This document shows positions 37,606-47,628 of a stretch of DNA of 64,000 nucleotides, piece after piece. Source of the DNA: Micromonospora aurantiaca ATCC 27029 (GTDB lineage: Bacteria > Actinomycetota > Actinomycetes > Mycobacteriales > Micromonosporaceae); assembly GCF_000145235.1 (NCBI RefSeq), contig NC_014391.1, forward strand, positions 2,418,001 to 2,482,000, in the 5' to 3' direction. The translations under genes were made by a program, and so were the position numbers. Positions within the stretch are counted from its first letter, which is position 1. Each line of letters starts with the position of its first letter. The notes below the pieces were generated by a model that was not told where the DNA came from, searched no databases, and saw nothing but the letters and a program-made list of their open reading frames with translations.

Positions 37606-38346
37606 TCAGGCGAGCTCGACGAAGGTGCGGCGTTCGGCGGCGGTGAAGCCGAGCCGGCGGTACAGCCGGATCGCGCCCACGTTGTCCGGGTAGACGCCCA
37701 GCGCCACGGCGTCGTACCTGCCGAACAGGGCGCATGTCATCCCGGCGGTCAGCGCCGCACCCAGCCCTCGGCCGCGATGCTCCGGTGCGACAGTCAGCCC
37801 GGCCAGGAAGCCGATGTCGCCGCGGCTGCGATCGGCGCCGCAGGCGAGCAGGCGGTCACCGTCGCGGATGCCGTACCAGTCGACGATGCCCGGCTCGCCC
37901 GGCCGCGAGGTGGTGGCCGGGAACGCCTCCTCGATCAGCGCGGCCAGGGCGGGGTGGTCGGCCTCGGTGAGGCGTACCACCCGCTCCTGCTCCGGCTGGT
38001 GCGGCGGCGGGCCGGTGGCCCAGAGGAGATCCCACTCGGTCAGCCGGGCCACCGGCAGCCGCGCGGCCACCTCGTCCGGATCGGCGTGGGACAGGTTGAC
38101 CGACTGGCCGGCCCGCAGCGTCCCGTCCGCCCGCTGGGCGGCGAACACGTCGAGCGCCGGGCCGGGGGCGCCGACCGCCCCGCCGGCCGACCAGCCACCC
38201 GGTGGCAGCAGCCATCCGACCGCGCCGTCGTGCCGCCATCCCCGTACGGCCACGCCGCGCCGGAGCGCGTGCCGGGCGTACGGGTGGTGGCCGGCCGCGG
38301 CGAGCAGCCCCTCCCGCTCGGTCAGCGACTCGTCGACCGTGATCAT
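37606..38346 (-). CDS. GNAT-family N-acetyltransferase
   Basis: A 246-residue protein. The C-terminal half holds the acetyl-CoA-binding motif [15 protein letters not shown] and the following [24 protein letters not shown], both characteristic of GNAT enzymes; the N-terminal half (about 120 residues) is a divergent GNAT-like or FR47-type domain. ATG 38346 lies 6 bases after TACGCT on the minus strand, a leaderless arrangement; the longer frame to 38466 has no support. The acetyl acceptor is unknown. Confidence 0.85.
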   Translation of the reverse strand: MITVDESLTEREGLLAAAGHHPYARHALRRGVAVRGWRHDGAVGWLLPPGGWSAGGAVGAPGPALDVFAAQRADGTLRAGQSVNLSHADPDEVAARLPVARLTEWDLLWATGPPPHQPEQERVVRLTEADHPALAALIEEAFPATTSRPGEPGIVDWYGIRDGDRLLACGADRSRGDIGFLAGLTVAPEHRGRGLGAALTAGMTCALFGRYDAVALGVYPDNVGAIRLYRRLGFTAAERRTFVELA

Positions 38347-38352
38347 TCCGCC

Positions 38353-38358
38353 AGCGTA
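38353..38358 (-). promoter_or_regulatory. -10 element, leaderless start of the GNAT gene
   Basis: TACGCT on the minus strand, 6 bases before the ATG at 38346. Confidence 0.4.
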
Positions 38359-38478
38359 CGACCATCCCCGCTGGTACCGAGGGCCGAGGCACCGCCTGTT
38401 CCACGGTGGAGATTGACGAACAGACCGATTGGGTACATCCGTCGCCGACCTGCTGGGAACCCCCACCGGAGGAACGAC

Positions 38479-38691
38479 ATGCTCGCCATTCTCGCGGCCA
38501 TCGTGTTCGGCTTCGCGCTGCTGCTCGACTTCATGAACACCGACCTCGGCGCGCCCGATCTGTTCAGCACCACGACGCTCATGCTCATCGGCTTCCTGCT
38601 GCTCTCGCTCTACCTGGCCGGGGTCGGCTCCGGCCCGCGCGGCGGCGGTGGCGGCCGGTGGTACCGGGGCCGGCGGCCGGGTCGCGGCTGA
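38479..38691 (+). CDS. Small membrane protein
   Basis: A 70-residue protein with two hydrophobic segments ([18 protein letters not shown] and [17 protein letters not shown]) joined by a polar turn, then a basic Gly/Arg-rich tail. ATG 38479 has GGAGGAA five bases upstream, strong support for a real gene. A -35-like TTGACG lies at 38413. Homologues of this size are common in actinomycetes, without assigned function. Probably a two-helix hairpin in the cytoplasmic membrane. Confidence 0.75.
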   Translation: MLAILAAIVFGFALLLDFMNTDLGAPDLFSTTTLMLIGFLLLSLYLAGVGSGPRGGGGGRWYRGRRPGRG

Positions 38692-38752
38692 CCGGAAAAG
38701 ACCACCCGGGTCGGGGCGGCGGCGCGATTCCGGCGTCGTCGGCCCGGCCCGG

Positions 38753-38758
38753 TACTGT
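38753..38758 (+). promoter_or_regulatory. -10 element, leaderless start of rarA
   Basis: TACTGT, 7 bases before the ATG at 38766. Confidence 0.45.
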
Positions 38759-38765
38759 CTTCGTG

Positions 38766-40256
38766 ATGGAATCGGACGCCCTCTTCACCCTCGGCGAGCC
38801 GGCCGGCGCACCCGCGGGCGCGGGCGGCGCCGACGGCTTCACCGACACCCGGGCGGACTCGCCCCTGCCGGTGCGGATGCGGCCGGCCGGCATCGACGAG
38901 CTGGTCGGGCAGGAGCACCTGCTCGCGCCGGGGGCGCCGCTGCGCCAGCTGGTCGAGGGCGCGGCGCCGATGTCGGTGATCCTCTGGGGGCCGCCGGGCA
39001 GCGGCAAGACCACCATCGCGCACCTCGTGGCCCGGGCCACCGACCGGCGGTTCGTGGCGATGTCCGCGCTCACCGCGGGCGTCAAGGACGTCCGCGCCGT
39101 GATCGAGACCGCCCGCCGGCAGCGCCGGTCCGGCGGCCCGCCGACGGTGCTGTTCATCGACGAGGTGCACCGGTTCAGCAAGACCCAGCAGGACTCGCTT
39201 CTCGCCGCGGTCGAGGACCGCACTGTCACGCTGCTCGCGGCGACCACCGAGAACCCGTACTTCTCGGTCATCTCGCCCCTGCTGTCGCGCTGCGTGCTGC
39301 TCACCCTCCAGGCCCTCGACGACGACGATGTACGCGGCCTGCTGCGCCGCGCGGTGGCCGACGAGCGCGGGCTCGGCGGCGCGCTGGTCCTGGCCGAGGA
39401 GGCGGAGGACCACCTGGTCCGGCTCGCCGGGGGCGACGTGCGCAAGGCGCTCACCGCGCTGGAGGCGGCGGCTGCCACCGCGACCGCGCTCGGCACCGGC
39501 CGGATCGACCTCGCAGTGGCCGAACAGGCGGTCGACGTGGCGGCGGTGCGATACGACCGCGACGGCGACGCCCACTACGACGTGACGAGCGCGTTCATCA
39601 AGAGCATGCGCGGCTCGGACGTGGACGCGGCACTGCACTGGCTGGCCCGGATGGTGGTGGCCGGGGAGGACGCCCGGTTCATCGCCCGCCGGCTGGTGAT
39701 CTTCGCGAGTGAGGACGTGGGAATGGCCGATCCCACCGCGCTGACCGTGGCCACCGCGGCCGCCCACGCGGTCGAGTACGTGGGCCTGCCGGAGGCACAG
39801 CTGAACCTGGCCCAGGCGGTCATCCACCTGGCCACCGCGCCGAAGTCGAACTCGGCCACGACAGCGATCGGCGCCGCCGTCGCCGACGTACGCGCGGGTC
39901 GTGGCGGCGCGGTGCCGCGCGGGCTGCGCGACGCCCACTACTCCGGCGCGCGGGGCCTCGGCCACGGCGCCGGCTACCGCTACCCGCACGACGACCACCG
40001 GGGGGTGGTCACCCAGCAGTACGCTCCGGACGACCTCGTCGGAACCGACTACTACCAGCCCAGCGGGCACGGCGCGGAGCGGGCGGTGGCCACCCGGCTG
40101 CCGCTGTTGCGCCGGATCGTGCGCGGGCTGCCGGCTCCGGCGACCCGGGCGGAGGCCGGCGCCCCGGCCGCCGCGAACGGGGCCCGGGTGGGGGGCGGCG
40201 AGCAGTCCAGCGGGGCGAGTGAGGGCGGCAGCGACGCCGCCGAGGGGGGTCAGTAG
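38766..40256 (+). CDS. rarA: Replication-associated recombination protein A (RarA/MgsA)
   Basis: A 496-residue AAA+ ATPase acting at stalled replication forks, related to RuvB and clamp loaders. Walker A is GPPGSGKTT, Walker [10 protein letters not shown], sensor 1 AATTENPYF, arginine finger near SPLLSRC; the C-terminal MgsA domain ends with [25 protein letters not shown] 38766 is 7 bases after TACTGT. The last 60 residues are low-complexity. The proline-rich gene starts 3 bases after the stop, so the two may be cotranscribed. An actinobacterial backbone gene normally found between aspS and alaS. Confidence 0.94.
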   Translation: MESDALFTLGEPAGAPAGAGGADGFTDTRADSPLPVRMRPAGIDELVGQEHLLAPGAPLRQLVEGAAPMSVILWGPPGSGKTTIAHLVARATDRRFVAMSALTAGVKDVRAVIETARRQRRSGGPPTVLFIDEVHRFSKTQQDSLLAAVEDRTVTLLAATTENPYFSVISPLLSRCVLLTLQALDDDDVRGLLRRAVADERGLGGALVLAEEAEDHLVRLAGGDVRKALTALEAAAATATALGTGRIDLAVAEQAVDVAAVRYDRDGDAHYDVTSAFIKSMRGSDVDAALHWLARMVVAGEDARFIARRLVIFASEDVGMADPTALTVATAAAHAVEYVGLPEAQLNLAQAVIHLATAPKSNSATTAIGAAVADVRAGRGGAVPRGLRDAHYSGARGLGHGAGYRYPHDDHRGVVTQQYAPDDLVGTDYYQPSGHGAERAVATRLPLLRRIVRGLPAPATRAEAGAPAAANGARVGGGEQSSGASEGGSDAAEGGQ

Positions 40257-40258
40257 TG

Positions 40259-41674
40259 ATGGCGCGTGGTCCGGAGCGGCCGGCGGACGGCCCCGACGAG
40301 CGGCGCGACCCGCGCGGCAAGGGCCGCCGGTGGGGACGCGGCCGGGCCGAGCCCGAGCTGGACCCGACTGTCGTCGGCGAGGAACTCGGCTGGATCGACG
40401 ACCTGCGCACCGCCAAGCAGCAGGGCGGCGAACTCGGACCGGACGGGGGCGTGCCCGCGCCGCGGCCCGACGCCGACCCGTCCTGGCCGGACGGCGAGCC
40501 GTCCCGGCCACCCCGCCCGGCCGCCGCACCGGGGCCGGGCCCCGGCATGCCACCCGGCGGCCGACAGGCTCCGCGGCCCCCGGCACCGGGCTCCCCGCCG
40601 CCCTCGACCGGTCAGCCGGTTCCGCCACCCTCGCCCGCCGGCCGGCCCGGTACTCCGCCGGCCGGCGCGCCCCAGACTCCCGGCCGGGCCGTTCCGCCCC
40701 CGGCTGCCGCACCGCAGACTCCCGGCCGGGCCGTTCCGCCGCCCGCCGCGCCGCACACGCCCGGCCGGCCCCATCCGGGCGGGCCCGCTCCGGTCGGCCG
40801 AACCGACCCGACGCTGCCGCCCGTGACCGGCCGTCCGGGTCCGGCTGCGCCCCCGGCCGCCGGCCGTCCCGGGGGACCGGTCACCGGACGACCCGGTACC
40901 GACCTGCCCCCGGCCCCCGGTCGACCGGGCATGGACACGCCTCCGCCGCCGGGACGGTCCGGCGTGGACACCGCCCCGCCGTCCGGCCGCCCCGGCGTGG
41001 ACATGCCCCCGGCCCCCGGGCGTCCGGCCGCGGACACGCCGCCGGGGGCCCGCCCACCGGTCGTGGACGCGCCCTCCGGCGGTGGCCGTCCCGGCCCGGA
41101 GGCGCCGCCCGGTGGTGGCCGGCCCGGTCCGCGTCCGCCGGTCATGCGCCGCCCCGACACGCCCGGTCCGGCCGCGCCGCCGGTGCGCCCCGGCGGTCCC
41201 GAGACCGGTGCCCCGCGCCGGCCCGGTGACGGCCCCTGGCCGGGCGGCCCCGAAGCCGGTGCCCCGCGCCGCCCCGTCGACGGTCCGTGGCCCGGCGTGC
41301 CCGAGGCGCCCCGTCCGGCCGACGCGCCGTACCGCCGCCGCGTGGACGGACCCACCGGCCAGCAGCCGCCCGTCGCCGGCACCCGCGTCCCGCCCGCTGC
41401 GCCGCCGCCCGGCCGGGCACCAGCCGCCCCGGGCCGCCCGCCCGCCGACGGCGACAGCCGCGTACCGCCGACGCCCCGCGGCCGGCACGGAGCCGGGCCC
41501 GAGGTCCCGCACCAGGCCGATCCGACGATCCCGCCGCCGTCCGGCGGCCGCCGGGCCCGGCCGGACGACACCGCCGGCATCCAGCCGGTCTCCGGTGGTG
41601 CCCGCCGGGCGCGCGCCGAGGACGCCGACGCCGTCCAGCCCGTTCCGGGGGGGACGCCGAGCGCGCCCCGATGA
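40259..41674 (+). CDS. Proline-rich protein, N-terminal part before a frameshift
   Basis: A 471-residue reading that should continue into the next entry. Residues 1-60 are charged and structured-looking (ELDPTVVGEELGWIDDLRTAKQQ); the rest is extremely Pro/Gly/Ala/Arg-rich, built of short repeats such as TPGRAVPPPAA and GRPG. The frame ends in an abnormal manner at 41674, just after a run of seven G (41647-41653). With six G the frame would continue as PVPGGRRARPDD and rejoin the repeat pattern downstream. ATG 40259 (or GTG 40256) follows GAGGGGGG. Likely the disordered cytoplasmic region of a membrane-anchored protein. Confidence 0.7.
   Translation: MARGPERPADGPDERRDPRGKGRRWGRGRAEPELDPTVVGEELGWIDDLRTAKQQGGELGPDGGVPAPRPDADPSWPDGEPSRPPRPAAAPGPGPGMPPGGRQAPRPPAPGSPPPSTGQPVPPPSPAGRPGTPPAGAPQTPGRAVPPPAAAPQTPGRAVPPPAAPHTPGRPHPGGPAPVGRTDPTLPPVTGRPGPAAPPAAGRPGGPVTGRPGTDLPPAPGRPGMDTPPPPGRSGVDTAPPSGRPGVDMPPAPGRPAADTPPGARPPVVDAPSGGGRPGPEAPPGGGRPGPRPPVMRRPDTPGPAAPPVRPGGPETGAPRRPGDGPWPGGPEAGAPRRPVDGPWPGVPEAPRPADAPYRRRVDGPTGQQPPVAGTRVPPAAPPPGRAPAAPGRPPADGDSRVPPTPRGRHGAGPEVPHQADPTIPPPSGGRRARPDDTAGIQPVSGGARRARAEDADAVQPVPGGTPSAPR
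41647..41653 (+). other. G7 tract at the frameshift
   Basis: Seven consecutive G. Upstream coding is in one frame and downstream in another; deletion of one G restores a continuous protein. It may be a sequencing or assembly error, a true mutation, or a slippage site. Confidence 0.75.
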
Positions 41675-41675
41675 C

Positions 41676-43820
41676 GTGGCACCCGGCACCCATCCGGTCT
41701 CGGGGGCGGGCCGCCGGGCCCGTACCGACGACGTTCCGCCCGGTACCCGGCCGGTCTCCGGTGCAGGCCGCCGGGCCCGTGCCGACGACGTTCCGCCCGG
41801 TACCCGGCCGGTCTCCGGTGCAGGCCGTCGCGCCGCGCCGGAAGGCGTCGTACCCGGCGGGCCGGCCGGACGAGCCGTTCCGGACGCCGCCCCGGTCTCC
41901 GGTGGCGGGCGACGCGCCCGGCACGACGAGCCCACCGGCGGCCACCACGTGCCCGCCCCTGGCGGCGGATCCGCAGCCGTGCCCGCTCCGGGCACCGGCC
42001 GGCGGGCCGCCCCGGACCGCTCCCCGGTCGTACCGCGCAGCGGAAACGCGCCGGACCTGCCGGGCGCGCCCGTCTCCGGCAGCCCGGCGACCGGCCCGAC
42101 CCCGCCCGCCGGCCGCCGCGGCGCGCCCGCCGGCCGCGGTGCCGCGCCCGACGGCCGCCGGACCGCGCCCGACGAGCCGGGCGGTACCGGCGTCGGCGCC
42201 GAGACACCCGGTCGCCGGGCCGCCCGTGACGACGCCGGTGAGCCGCGGCCGCAACGGCCCGACCGGCCCGCCGACTGGCTGCGGCAGGCGGGTCGCACGC
42301 CACACACCGACCCCGCCATGCCGGTCACCCGCCGCCCGGCCGGCCCTCCGGCCGACCAGCCGTCCGGCCGTTCCGAAGCGCCCGCCGGCCGGGCCGGCGT
42401 CGCCGTCCCGCCGGTGCGTCCCGAGCCGGGTACGCCGTCCCGGCGGCCCGGACCGCCCGGCCCCGATGTGCCGGCGCGCGCCGAACCGGCGGTCCGCCCC
42501 GACCAGCCCGGCCCGGTCGTGCCCCCGGCCCGGCCTCAGCCGTCCGACCCGTCGCCCGGTAGGCCCGGCCCGGCCCGCGGCGCGGCCCGCCCCGGTGTCG
42601 CGCCCACTCCCGGCCCGCGCGGCGACGTCGAGCGCACGGGTGGGATCCCGGCGGGCGGTGGCCGTCCCGGTGGTGCCCCCGCGGGTCCGGCCGGTCCCGG
42701 TCCGCGTGGTGACGTCGATCGCACGGGGGGGATTCCGGCCGGTGCCGGCCGCCCCGGAGCCGGTCCGGCTGGACCCGGAGCCGGTCCGGCTGGACCCGGT
42801 GGCGACGGACGCGGGGTGGCACGCCCCGACGACACCCGGCCCGGTGCCGGGCCTCGTCCGCCGGTGGCCCCCGGTGCCAGAGGGCCGGCAGGCGACGGCC
42901 CGGTGCCGCCCGGTGCCCCGGTGACCGCCCGCGCGGCAGCCGGCGTGGCCCGCCCGGTCGCGCCGGACGAGCGGACCACCGGACGGGCGACGCCACCCGG
43001 AGCGGAGCCGGACCGGAGGACCGGACCGGGCAACGCGGCGACACCGGCGGCGGCCCGGGCGGCTGTGGTCGTACCCCCGGGGGAGCCCGCGGGGCCACGG
43101 CCCGCTGCGGGCGGCGCGCCGCGGCCCGGCGGTCCCGGACCGGACGACAGCGGCGCGGAGGCCGGTGGTCTACGCGGCGCCCGGTCGGAGTTGCGCCGGC
43201 AGATGCGCGAACGCAGCCGGCTGCGGCTGGGCATCCTCGCCCTGGTCAGCCTCGTGCTGCTCGGTGCGGTGCCGCTCTACTTCGGGATGCGTACGCTCAG
43301 CCGCGACCCGGTCTTCGACACCCTCGACGCCCTCGCCGTGCCCGCCTGGGCACAGAGCAACACGGTCGACAACGTCAGCGGCAGCCGCTGGTGCCTCCAG
43401 GACTGCCGCCTGCGTGAACGCTCCGTCGAGTCGGAGCAGGGGTGGAAGGAGACCGTCGCGGTCTACGAGGAGGCGCTGGCCGGGGACGGGTGGCGGCGCT
43501 GGAAGGTCGACCGTTGCCCGGACGAGAAGGTCCCTGGCAGCTACACCTGCTGGCGCCGGGACGAACTCACGCTCGACCTGTGGGTGCGCGACCGCACCTG
43601 CACGCCCCCGCCGGTGGACGGGGCGCCCGCGCCGACCGCGCCGCCCGCGCCCGCAGCGGCGGAGTGCACCGGCTCGTTGGTGTCGGTGAAGGTGCGCAAC
43701 GCTATCGACGACGAGCGCACCGGACCGACGCCGACCACCGATCCGTCACTCACCGGTGAGGATCCGTACCCGACCCTGACCGACGACCCGCTGGGCGAGG
43801 CGACCCCCTCACCGTCGTGA
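41676..43820 (+). CDS. Proline-rich membrane protein, C-terminal part after the frameshift
   Basis: The continuation of the previous entry in another frame; GTG 41676 is only a nominal start since no ribosome site precedes it. It begins with 19-residue repeats (PGTRPVSGAGRRARADDVP), then about 400 residues of Pro/Gly/Ala-rich sequence, then RSELRRQMRERSRLRL, a transmembrane helix (LGILALVSLVLLGAVPLYFG) and an extracytoplasmic domain of about 150 residues. That domain has Cys pairs in SRWCLQDCRL and DRCPDEKVPGSYTCW, so disulfides are likely. It resembles hypothetical proteins next to alaS in related actinomycetes; function unknown. Confidence 0.75.
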   Translation: MAPGTHPVSGAGRRARTDDVPPGTRPVSGAGRRARADDVPPGTRPVSGAGRRAAPEGVVPGGPAGRAVPDAAPVSGGGRRARHDEPTGGHHVPAPGGGSAAVPAPGTGRRAAPDRSPVVPRSGNAPDLPGAPVSGSPATGPTPPAGRRGAPAGRGAAPDGRRTAPDEPGGTGVGAETPGRRAARDDAGEPRPQRPDRPADWLRQAGRTPHTDPAMPVTRRPAGPPADQPSGRSEAPAGRAGVAVPPVRPEPGTPSRRPGPPGPDVPARAEPAVRPDQPGPVVPPARPQPSDPSPGRPGPARGAARPGVAPTPGPRGDVERTGGIPAGGGRPGGAPAGPAGPGPRGDVDRTGGIPAGAGRPGAGPAGPGAGPAGPGGDGRGVARPDDTRPGAGPRPPVAPGARGPAGDGPVPPGAPVTARAAAGVARPVAPDERTTGRATPPGAEPDRRTGPGNAATPAAARAAVVVPPGEPAGPRPAAGGAPRPGGPGPDDSGAEAGGLRGARSELRRQMRERSRLRLGILALVSLVLLGAVPLYFGMRTLSRDPVFDTLDALAVPAWAQSNTVDNVSGSRWCLQDCRLRERSVESEQGWKETVAVYEEALAGDGWRRWKVDRCPDEKVPGSYTCWRRDELTLDLWVRDRTCTPPPVDGAPAPTAPPAPAAAECTGSLVSVKVRNAIDDERTGPTPTTDPSLTGEDPYPTLTDDPLGEATPSPS
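41683..41840 (+). repeat. 57-base coding tandem repeat
   Basis: About two and a half units of 57 bases encoding PGT(R/H)PVSGAGRRAR(A/T)DDVP, 30 bases after the G7 tract. The last two units are almost identical at the DNA level. A further 21-base duplication (GGAGCCGGTCCGGCTGGACC core) lies near 42765-42805. Confidence 0.75.
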
Positions 43821-43966
43821 GCCGACTTTCATCACGGACGGTAGGGTCTGGGGCTGGCACGCCCGTCCGTGCCCGGTGACCGGGTCGGCGTGGCGCGAAG
43901 TGGGTAGGTACGGTCGCGCGTTCCGGGGCGTCGGGTTCCGGGACACTGCTTGAGGAGGACTTTCGC

Positions 43967-44428
43967 GTGAGTGGTGGAGAGATCGCTGCGCTGATCGCGG
44001 CCGGCGCGTTCCTGATGCTGGTGCTCGTGCTGGCGGTGCCGATCCTGCGGCTGCGGCACACCGTGGACGCGACGACCCGCATGATCACCGACGTGAACGA
44101 GCGCACCGCGCCGCTGCTCGGTGACGTGAACACCACTGTGAAGAACGTCAACGTGGCGCTGGAGCAGGTGCAGACCTCGCTGGACGGGGTGAACCTCCAG
44201 CTCGCCAAGGTGGACACCATGACCAGCCACGCGCAGAACGTCACCGCGAACGTGGCGAACCTGGCCACCGTGGTCTCCGCCGCCGCCGCGAACCCGCTGG
44301 TCAAGGTGGCCGCGTTCGGGTACGGCGTGCGCCGGGCCGCCTCCGCCCGCCGGCACGCCGAGACCGAGCGCGAGGTGCGCGACACGATCAAGCAGCAGCG
44401 TCGCGCCGCCAAGCGCGGCAACCGCTGA
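43967..44428 (+). CDS. DUF948 family membrane protein
   Basis: A 153-residue protein with one N-terminal helix (IAALIAAGAFLMLVLVLAVPIL) followed by a long amphipathic, probably coiled-coil region with heptad-like spacing (ITDVNERTAPLLGDVNTTVKN), the DUF948 pattern. The C terminus is basic (KQQRRAAKRGNR). Function unknown; such proteins resemble MCP-like coiled coils without a signalling tip. GTG 43967 has AGGAGG 8 bases upstream. First gene of a run leading to alaS. Confidence 0.87.
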   Translation: MSGGEIAALIAAGAFLMLVLVLAVPILRLRHTVDATTRMITDVNERTAPLLGDVNTTVKNVNVALEQVQTSLDGVNLQLAKVDTMTSHAQNVTANVANLATVVSAAAANPLVKVAAFGYGVRRAASARRHAETEREVRDTIKQQRRAAKRGNR

Positions 44429-44460
44429 CCCCGGCCGGCGTACGCGGGAAGGATGAGAAC

Positions 44461-44766
44461 ATGAGGCGGTTGTTCTGGCTGGGCATCGGGCTGGCCGTGG
44501 GCGTCCTGGTGGTGCGCAAGGCCACCCGGACGGCGCAGGCGTACACCCCGGCCGGCATCGCCAGCGGGCTGTCCGAGTCCGCCGGTGGTCTGGTCGAGTC
44601 GCTCCGGGCGTTCGTGGACGACGTCCGGGTCGGCATGGCCGAGCGTGAGCAGGAGATCCACGAGGCCTTCGCCCGCGGCGAGGTGTACGACGACCAGTTC
44701 GCCGAGCTGCGGGAGGACCCGCGTATCGGTGACCGAGAGATTTTCCCGGAGGACCACCAGCGATGA
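44461..44766 (+). CDS. Small membrane protein upstream of alaS (DUF6167-like)
   Basis: A 101-residue protein: one N-terminal hydrophobic segment ([15 protein letters not shown]), then a soluble helical region ([23 protein letters not shown]). It is conserved in position before alaS in actinomycetes and resembles the DUF6167 group. ATG 44461 has GAAGGA 8 bases upstream; the stop overlaps the alaS start (ATGA), so the two are coupled. Role unknown. Confidence 0.85.
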   Translation: MRRLFWLGIGLAVGVLVVRKATRTAQAYTPAGIASGLSESAGGLVESLRAFVDDVRVGMAEREQEIHEAFARGEVYDDQFAELREDPRIGDREIFPEDHQR

Positions 44767-47444
44767 AGACGGCGGAGATCAAGCGGCGGTTCCTCGCCCA
44801 CTTCGAGGCGAACGGGCACACCGTGGTTCCGTCCGCTCCGCTGCCCGCCATCAGCGACCCGAACCTGCTGTTCATCAACGCGGGCATGGTGCAGTTCGTG
44901 CCCTACTTCCTGGGCCAGCAGACCCCGCCGTACGCGCGGGCGACGAGCGTGCAGAAGTGCATCCGGACGCCGGACATCGACGAGGTCGGCAAGACCAGCC
45001 GGCACGGCACGTTCTTCCAGATGAACGGCAACTTCTCCTTCGGTGACTACTTCAAGTCCGGGGCGATCCCGCTCGCCTGGGACCTGGCCACGAAGCCGGT
45101 CGAGGCGGGCGGCTTCGGGCTGGACCCGGAGCGGATCTGGGCCACCGTCTACCTGGACGACGACGAGGCGTACGACATCTGGCGGGCCACCGGCGTGCCG
45201 GCCGAGCGGATCGTGCGCCGCGGCAAGGCCGACAACTTCTGGTCGATGGGCATCCCCGGCCCGTGCGGCCCGTGCTCCGAGCTGTACTACGACCGCGGCC
45301 CGGCCTACGGCCGCGAGGGCGGCCCGGAGGTCGACGAGGACCGCTACCTGGAGTTCTGGAACCTCGTCTTCATGCAGTTCGAGCGCGGTCCGGGCGTCGG
45401 CAAGGAGGACTTCCCGATCCTCGGTGACCTGCCGGCGAAGAACATCGACACCGGCATGGGCCTGGAGCGGATGGCCTCGCTGCTGCAGGGCGTGGACAAC
45501 CTCTACGAGATCGACGAGGTCAAGCCGATCCTCGACAGGGCCGCCGAGCTGACCGGCAAGCGCTACGGCGTGCACTCCGGTCACGCGGCCAACGAGTCGC
45601 ACCCGGACGACGTACGGCTGCGGGTGATCGCCGACCACGTGCGTACCTCGCTGATGCTCATCGGCGACGGGGTGACCCCGTCGAACGAGGGCCGGGGCTA
45701 CGTGCTGCGGCGGATCATGCGCCGGGCGATCCGGGCGGTGCGGCTGCTGGGCTACCAGGACCGGGCGCTGCCCGAGCTGCTGCCGGTGGCCCGCGACTGC
45801 ATGGCGCCGTCGTACCCGGAGCTGGCCGAGGACTTCGGCCGGATCTCCCAGTACGCGTACGCCGAGGAGGACGCGTTCCTGGCCACGCTGCGCGCCGGCA
45901 CCACGATCCTGGACACCGCCATCGCCGAGACCAAGTCGGCCGGCAAGGCGGCGCTCTCCGGCGACAAGGCGTTCCAGCTGCACGACACGTACGGCTTCCC
46001 GATCGACCTGACCCTGGAGATCGCCGCCGAGCAGGGGTTGCAGGTCGACGCGGAGGGCTTCCGCCGGCTGATGGCCGACCAGCGCAGCCGGGCCAAGGCC
46101 GACGCGCAGGCGCGCAAGACCGGGCACACCGACGTGTCGGCGTACCGGTCGGTGCTCGACGGCGGCGGTCCGGTGGAGTTCACCGGCTACACCGAGCTGA
46201 GCCGGGAGTCGCGGGTACGCGCGCTGCTGTCCGGCGGCGCCGCGGTCTCGGCGGCGGTCGAGGGTGACACGATCGAGCTGGTGCTCGACACCACCCCGTT
46301 CTACGCCGAGGGTGGTGGCCAGCAGCCCGACCAGGGGCTCATCACTGTGGGCGGCGGCCAGGTCGAGGTCTTCGACGTGCAGCAGCCGGTGCCCGGCCTG
46401 ATCGTGCACCGGGCCAAGGTGGTGCGCGGCGAGGTGCGTTCCGGGGAGACCGGGTACGCCGAGATCGACGTGTCCCGCCGCCGGGCGATCTCCCGCTCGC
46501 ACACCGCCACGCACCTGGTGCACCAGACGATGCGCAACTTCCTCGGTGAGTCGGCGACCCAGGCGGGTTCGCTGAACGCGCCGGGCCGGCTGCGGTTCGA
46601 CTTCAACACCCCGACGGGTGTGGCGCCGAGCGTGCTGCACGACGTCGAGCAGCAGGTCAACGAGGTGCTGCTGGCCGACCTGGAGGTGCACGCGTTCGTC
46701 ACCAGCCAGGAGGAGGCCCGGCGGATCGGGGCGATGGCCCTGTTCGGCGAGAAGTACGGCGAGCGGGTCCGGGTCGTCGAGGTCGGTGACTACGCCCGCG
46801 AGCTGTGCGGCGGCACGCACGTGGCCCGCTCCGCCCAGCTCGGCCTGGTGAAGATCCTCTCCGAGGCGTCGGTGGGTTCCGGCGTACGCCGGATCGAGGC
46901 GCTCGTCGGCATGGACGCGTTCGGCTTCCTGGCCCGTGAGCACCTGCTGGTGTCCCGGCTGGCCGAGCTGTTCCGGGTGCCGGGGGAGCAGGTCGCCGAC
47001 CGGGTGGAGCAGACGGTCACCCAGCTGCGCGACGCGGAGAAGGAGCTGGAGAAGCTGCGCGCCCAGCTCGTGCTCGGCGGGGCCGGCGCCCTGGCGGCGC
47101 AGGCGAAGGATGTGCGCGGCGTCGCGTACGTCGGCACCGAGGCGCCGGAGGGCGCGGCGGCGAACGACGTGCGGACCCTCGCTCAGGAGATCCGGGGCCG
47201 GATCGACGCGGCCCGCCCGGCTGTGATCGCGGTGGCCGCCCGGGCCAACGGCAAGGCGTCGCTCGTGGTGGCCGTCAACCAGGCCGCCCGGGGGCGGAAC
47301 CTGAGCGCGAAGGACCTGGTCAAGGCGGCGTTCTCCGGCCGGGGCGGCGGTAGCGACGACCTGGCCCAGGGCGGCGGCCTGCCCGCGACGGAGGCGCCGA
47401 ACCTGCTGGTCACCGTCGAGCGGGCGGTCGCCGACGCGGCATGA
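44763..47444 (+). CDS. alaS: Alanyl-tRNA synthetase
   Basis: An 893-residue class II synthetase with a full domain set: catalytic domain ([15 protein letters not shown]; motif 2 region [17 protein letters not shown]), tRNA-recognition domain, editing domain with the zinc ligands HTATH and CGGTHV, and the C-terminal C-Ala/DHHA1 domain ending in [12 protein letters not shown]. Start overlaps the preceding gene. Its stop TGA is the first three bases of a repeated element (47442 onward), so the natural 3' end has been replaced or overwritten by that repeat. Confidence 0.97.
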   Translation: MKTAEIKRRFLAHFEANGHTVVPSAPLPAISDPNLLFINAGMVQFVPYFLGQQTPPYARATSVQKCIRTPDIDEVGKTSRHGTFFQMNGNFSFGDYFKSGAIPLAWDLATKPVEAGGFGLDPERIWATVYLDDDEAYDIWRATGVPAERIVRRGKADNFWSMGIPGPCGPCSELYYDRGPAYGREGGPEVDEDRYLEFWNLVFMQFERGPGVGKEDFPILGDLPAKNIDTGMGLERMASLLQGVDNLYEIDEVKPILDRAAELTGKRYGVHSGHAANESHPDDVRLRVIADHVRTSLMLIGDGVTPSNEGRGYVLRRIMRRAIRAVRLLGYQDRALPELLPVARDCMAPSYPELAEDFGRISQYAYAEEDAFLATLRAGTTILDTAIAETKSAGKAALSGDKAFQLHDTYGFPIDLTLEIAAEQGLQVDAEGFRRLMADQRSRAKADAQARKTGHTDVSAYRSVLDGGGPVEFTGYTELSRESRVRALLSGGAAVSAAVEGDTIELVLDTTPFYAEGGGQQPDQGLITVGGGQVEVFDVQQPVPGLIVHRAKVVRGEVRSGETGYAEIDVSRRRAISRSHTATHLVHQTMRNFLGESATQAGSLNAPGRLRFDFNTPTGVAPSVLHDVEQQVNEVLLADLEVHAFVTSQEEARRIGAMALFGEKYGERVRVVEVGDYARELCGGTHVARSAQLGLVKILSEASVGSGVRRIEALVGMDAFGFLAREHLLVSRLAELFRVPGEQVADRVEQTVTQLRDAEKELEKLRAQLVLGGAGALAAQAKDVRGVAYVGTEAPEGAAANDVRTLAQEIRGRIDAARPAVIAVAARANGKASLVVAVNQAARGRNLSAKDLVKAAFSGRGGGSDDLAQGGGLPATEAPNLLVTVERAVADAA

Positions 47445-47566
47445 GCGAACGCACCGAGCGGAGCGAGGGCCGTGAGGGCATGCCCGGCCGGCACGGCATG
47501 AGCGAACGCACCGAGCGGAGCGAGGGCCGTGAGGGCATGCCCAGCCGGCACGGCATGAGTGCACGG
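47441..47566 (+). repeat. 57-base tandem repeat at the alaS stop
   Basis: Two copies (47441-47497, 47498-47554) differing by one base, and the beginning of a third. The unit starts ATGAGCGAACGCACCGAGCG; its TGA serves as the alaS stop codon. In the ATG frame it is open and would encode [19 protein letters not shown] twice, ending at the ruvX start, but there is no ribosome site and I regard it as repeat DNA. Related elements occur at 57596 and 59894. Confidence 0.85.
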
Positions 47567-47628
47567 ATGTACGCCAGGGCGGACCACCCGGTCCGCCCTG
47601 GCCCGTACCGGCGGGGAGGTGTCCGCCC

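Noticed and set aside
40250..42328. Long minus-strand open frames opposite the proline-rich gene
   Set aside because: Arg/Gly-rich translations with no motif; they arise from the codon bias of the plus-strand repeats. The plus-strand product has a membrane helix and a conserved-looking Cys-rich domain.
41683..42830. Possible phage tail-fibre or collagen-like repeat gene acquired horizontally
   Set aside because: Composition matches the host, the neighbours are backbone genes, and the repeats are Pro/Arg-rich rather than Gly-x-y.
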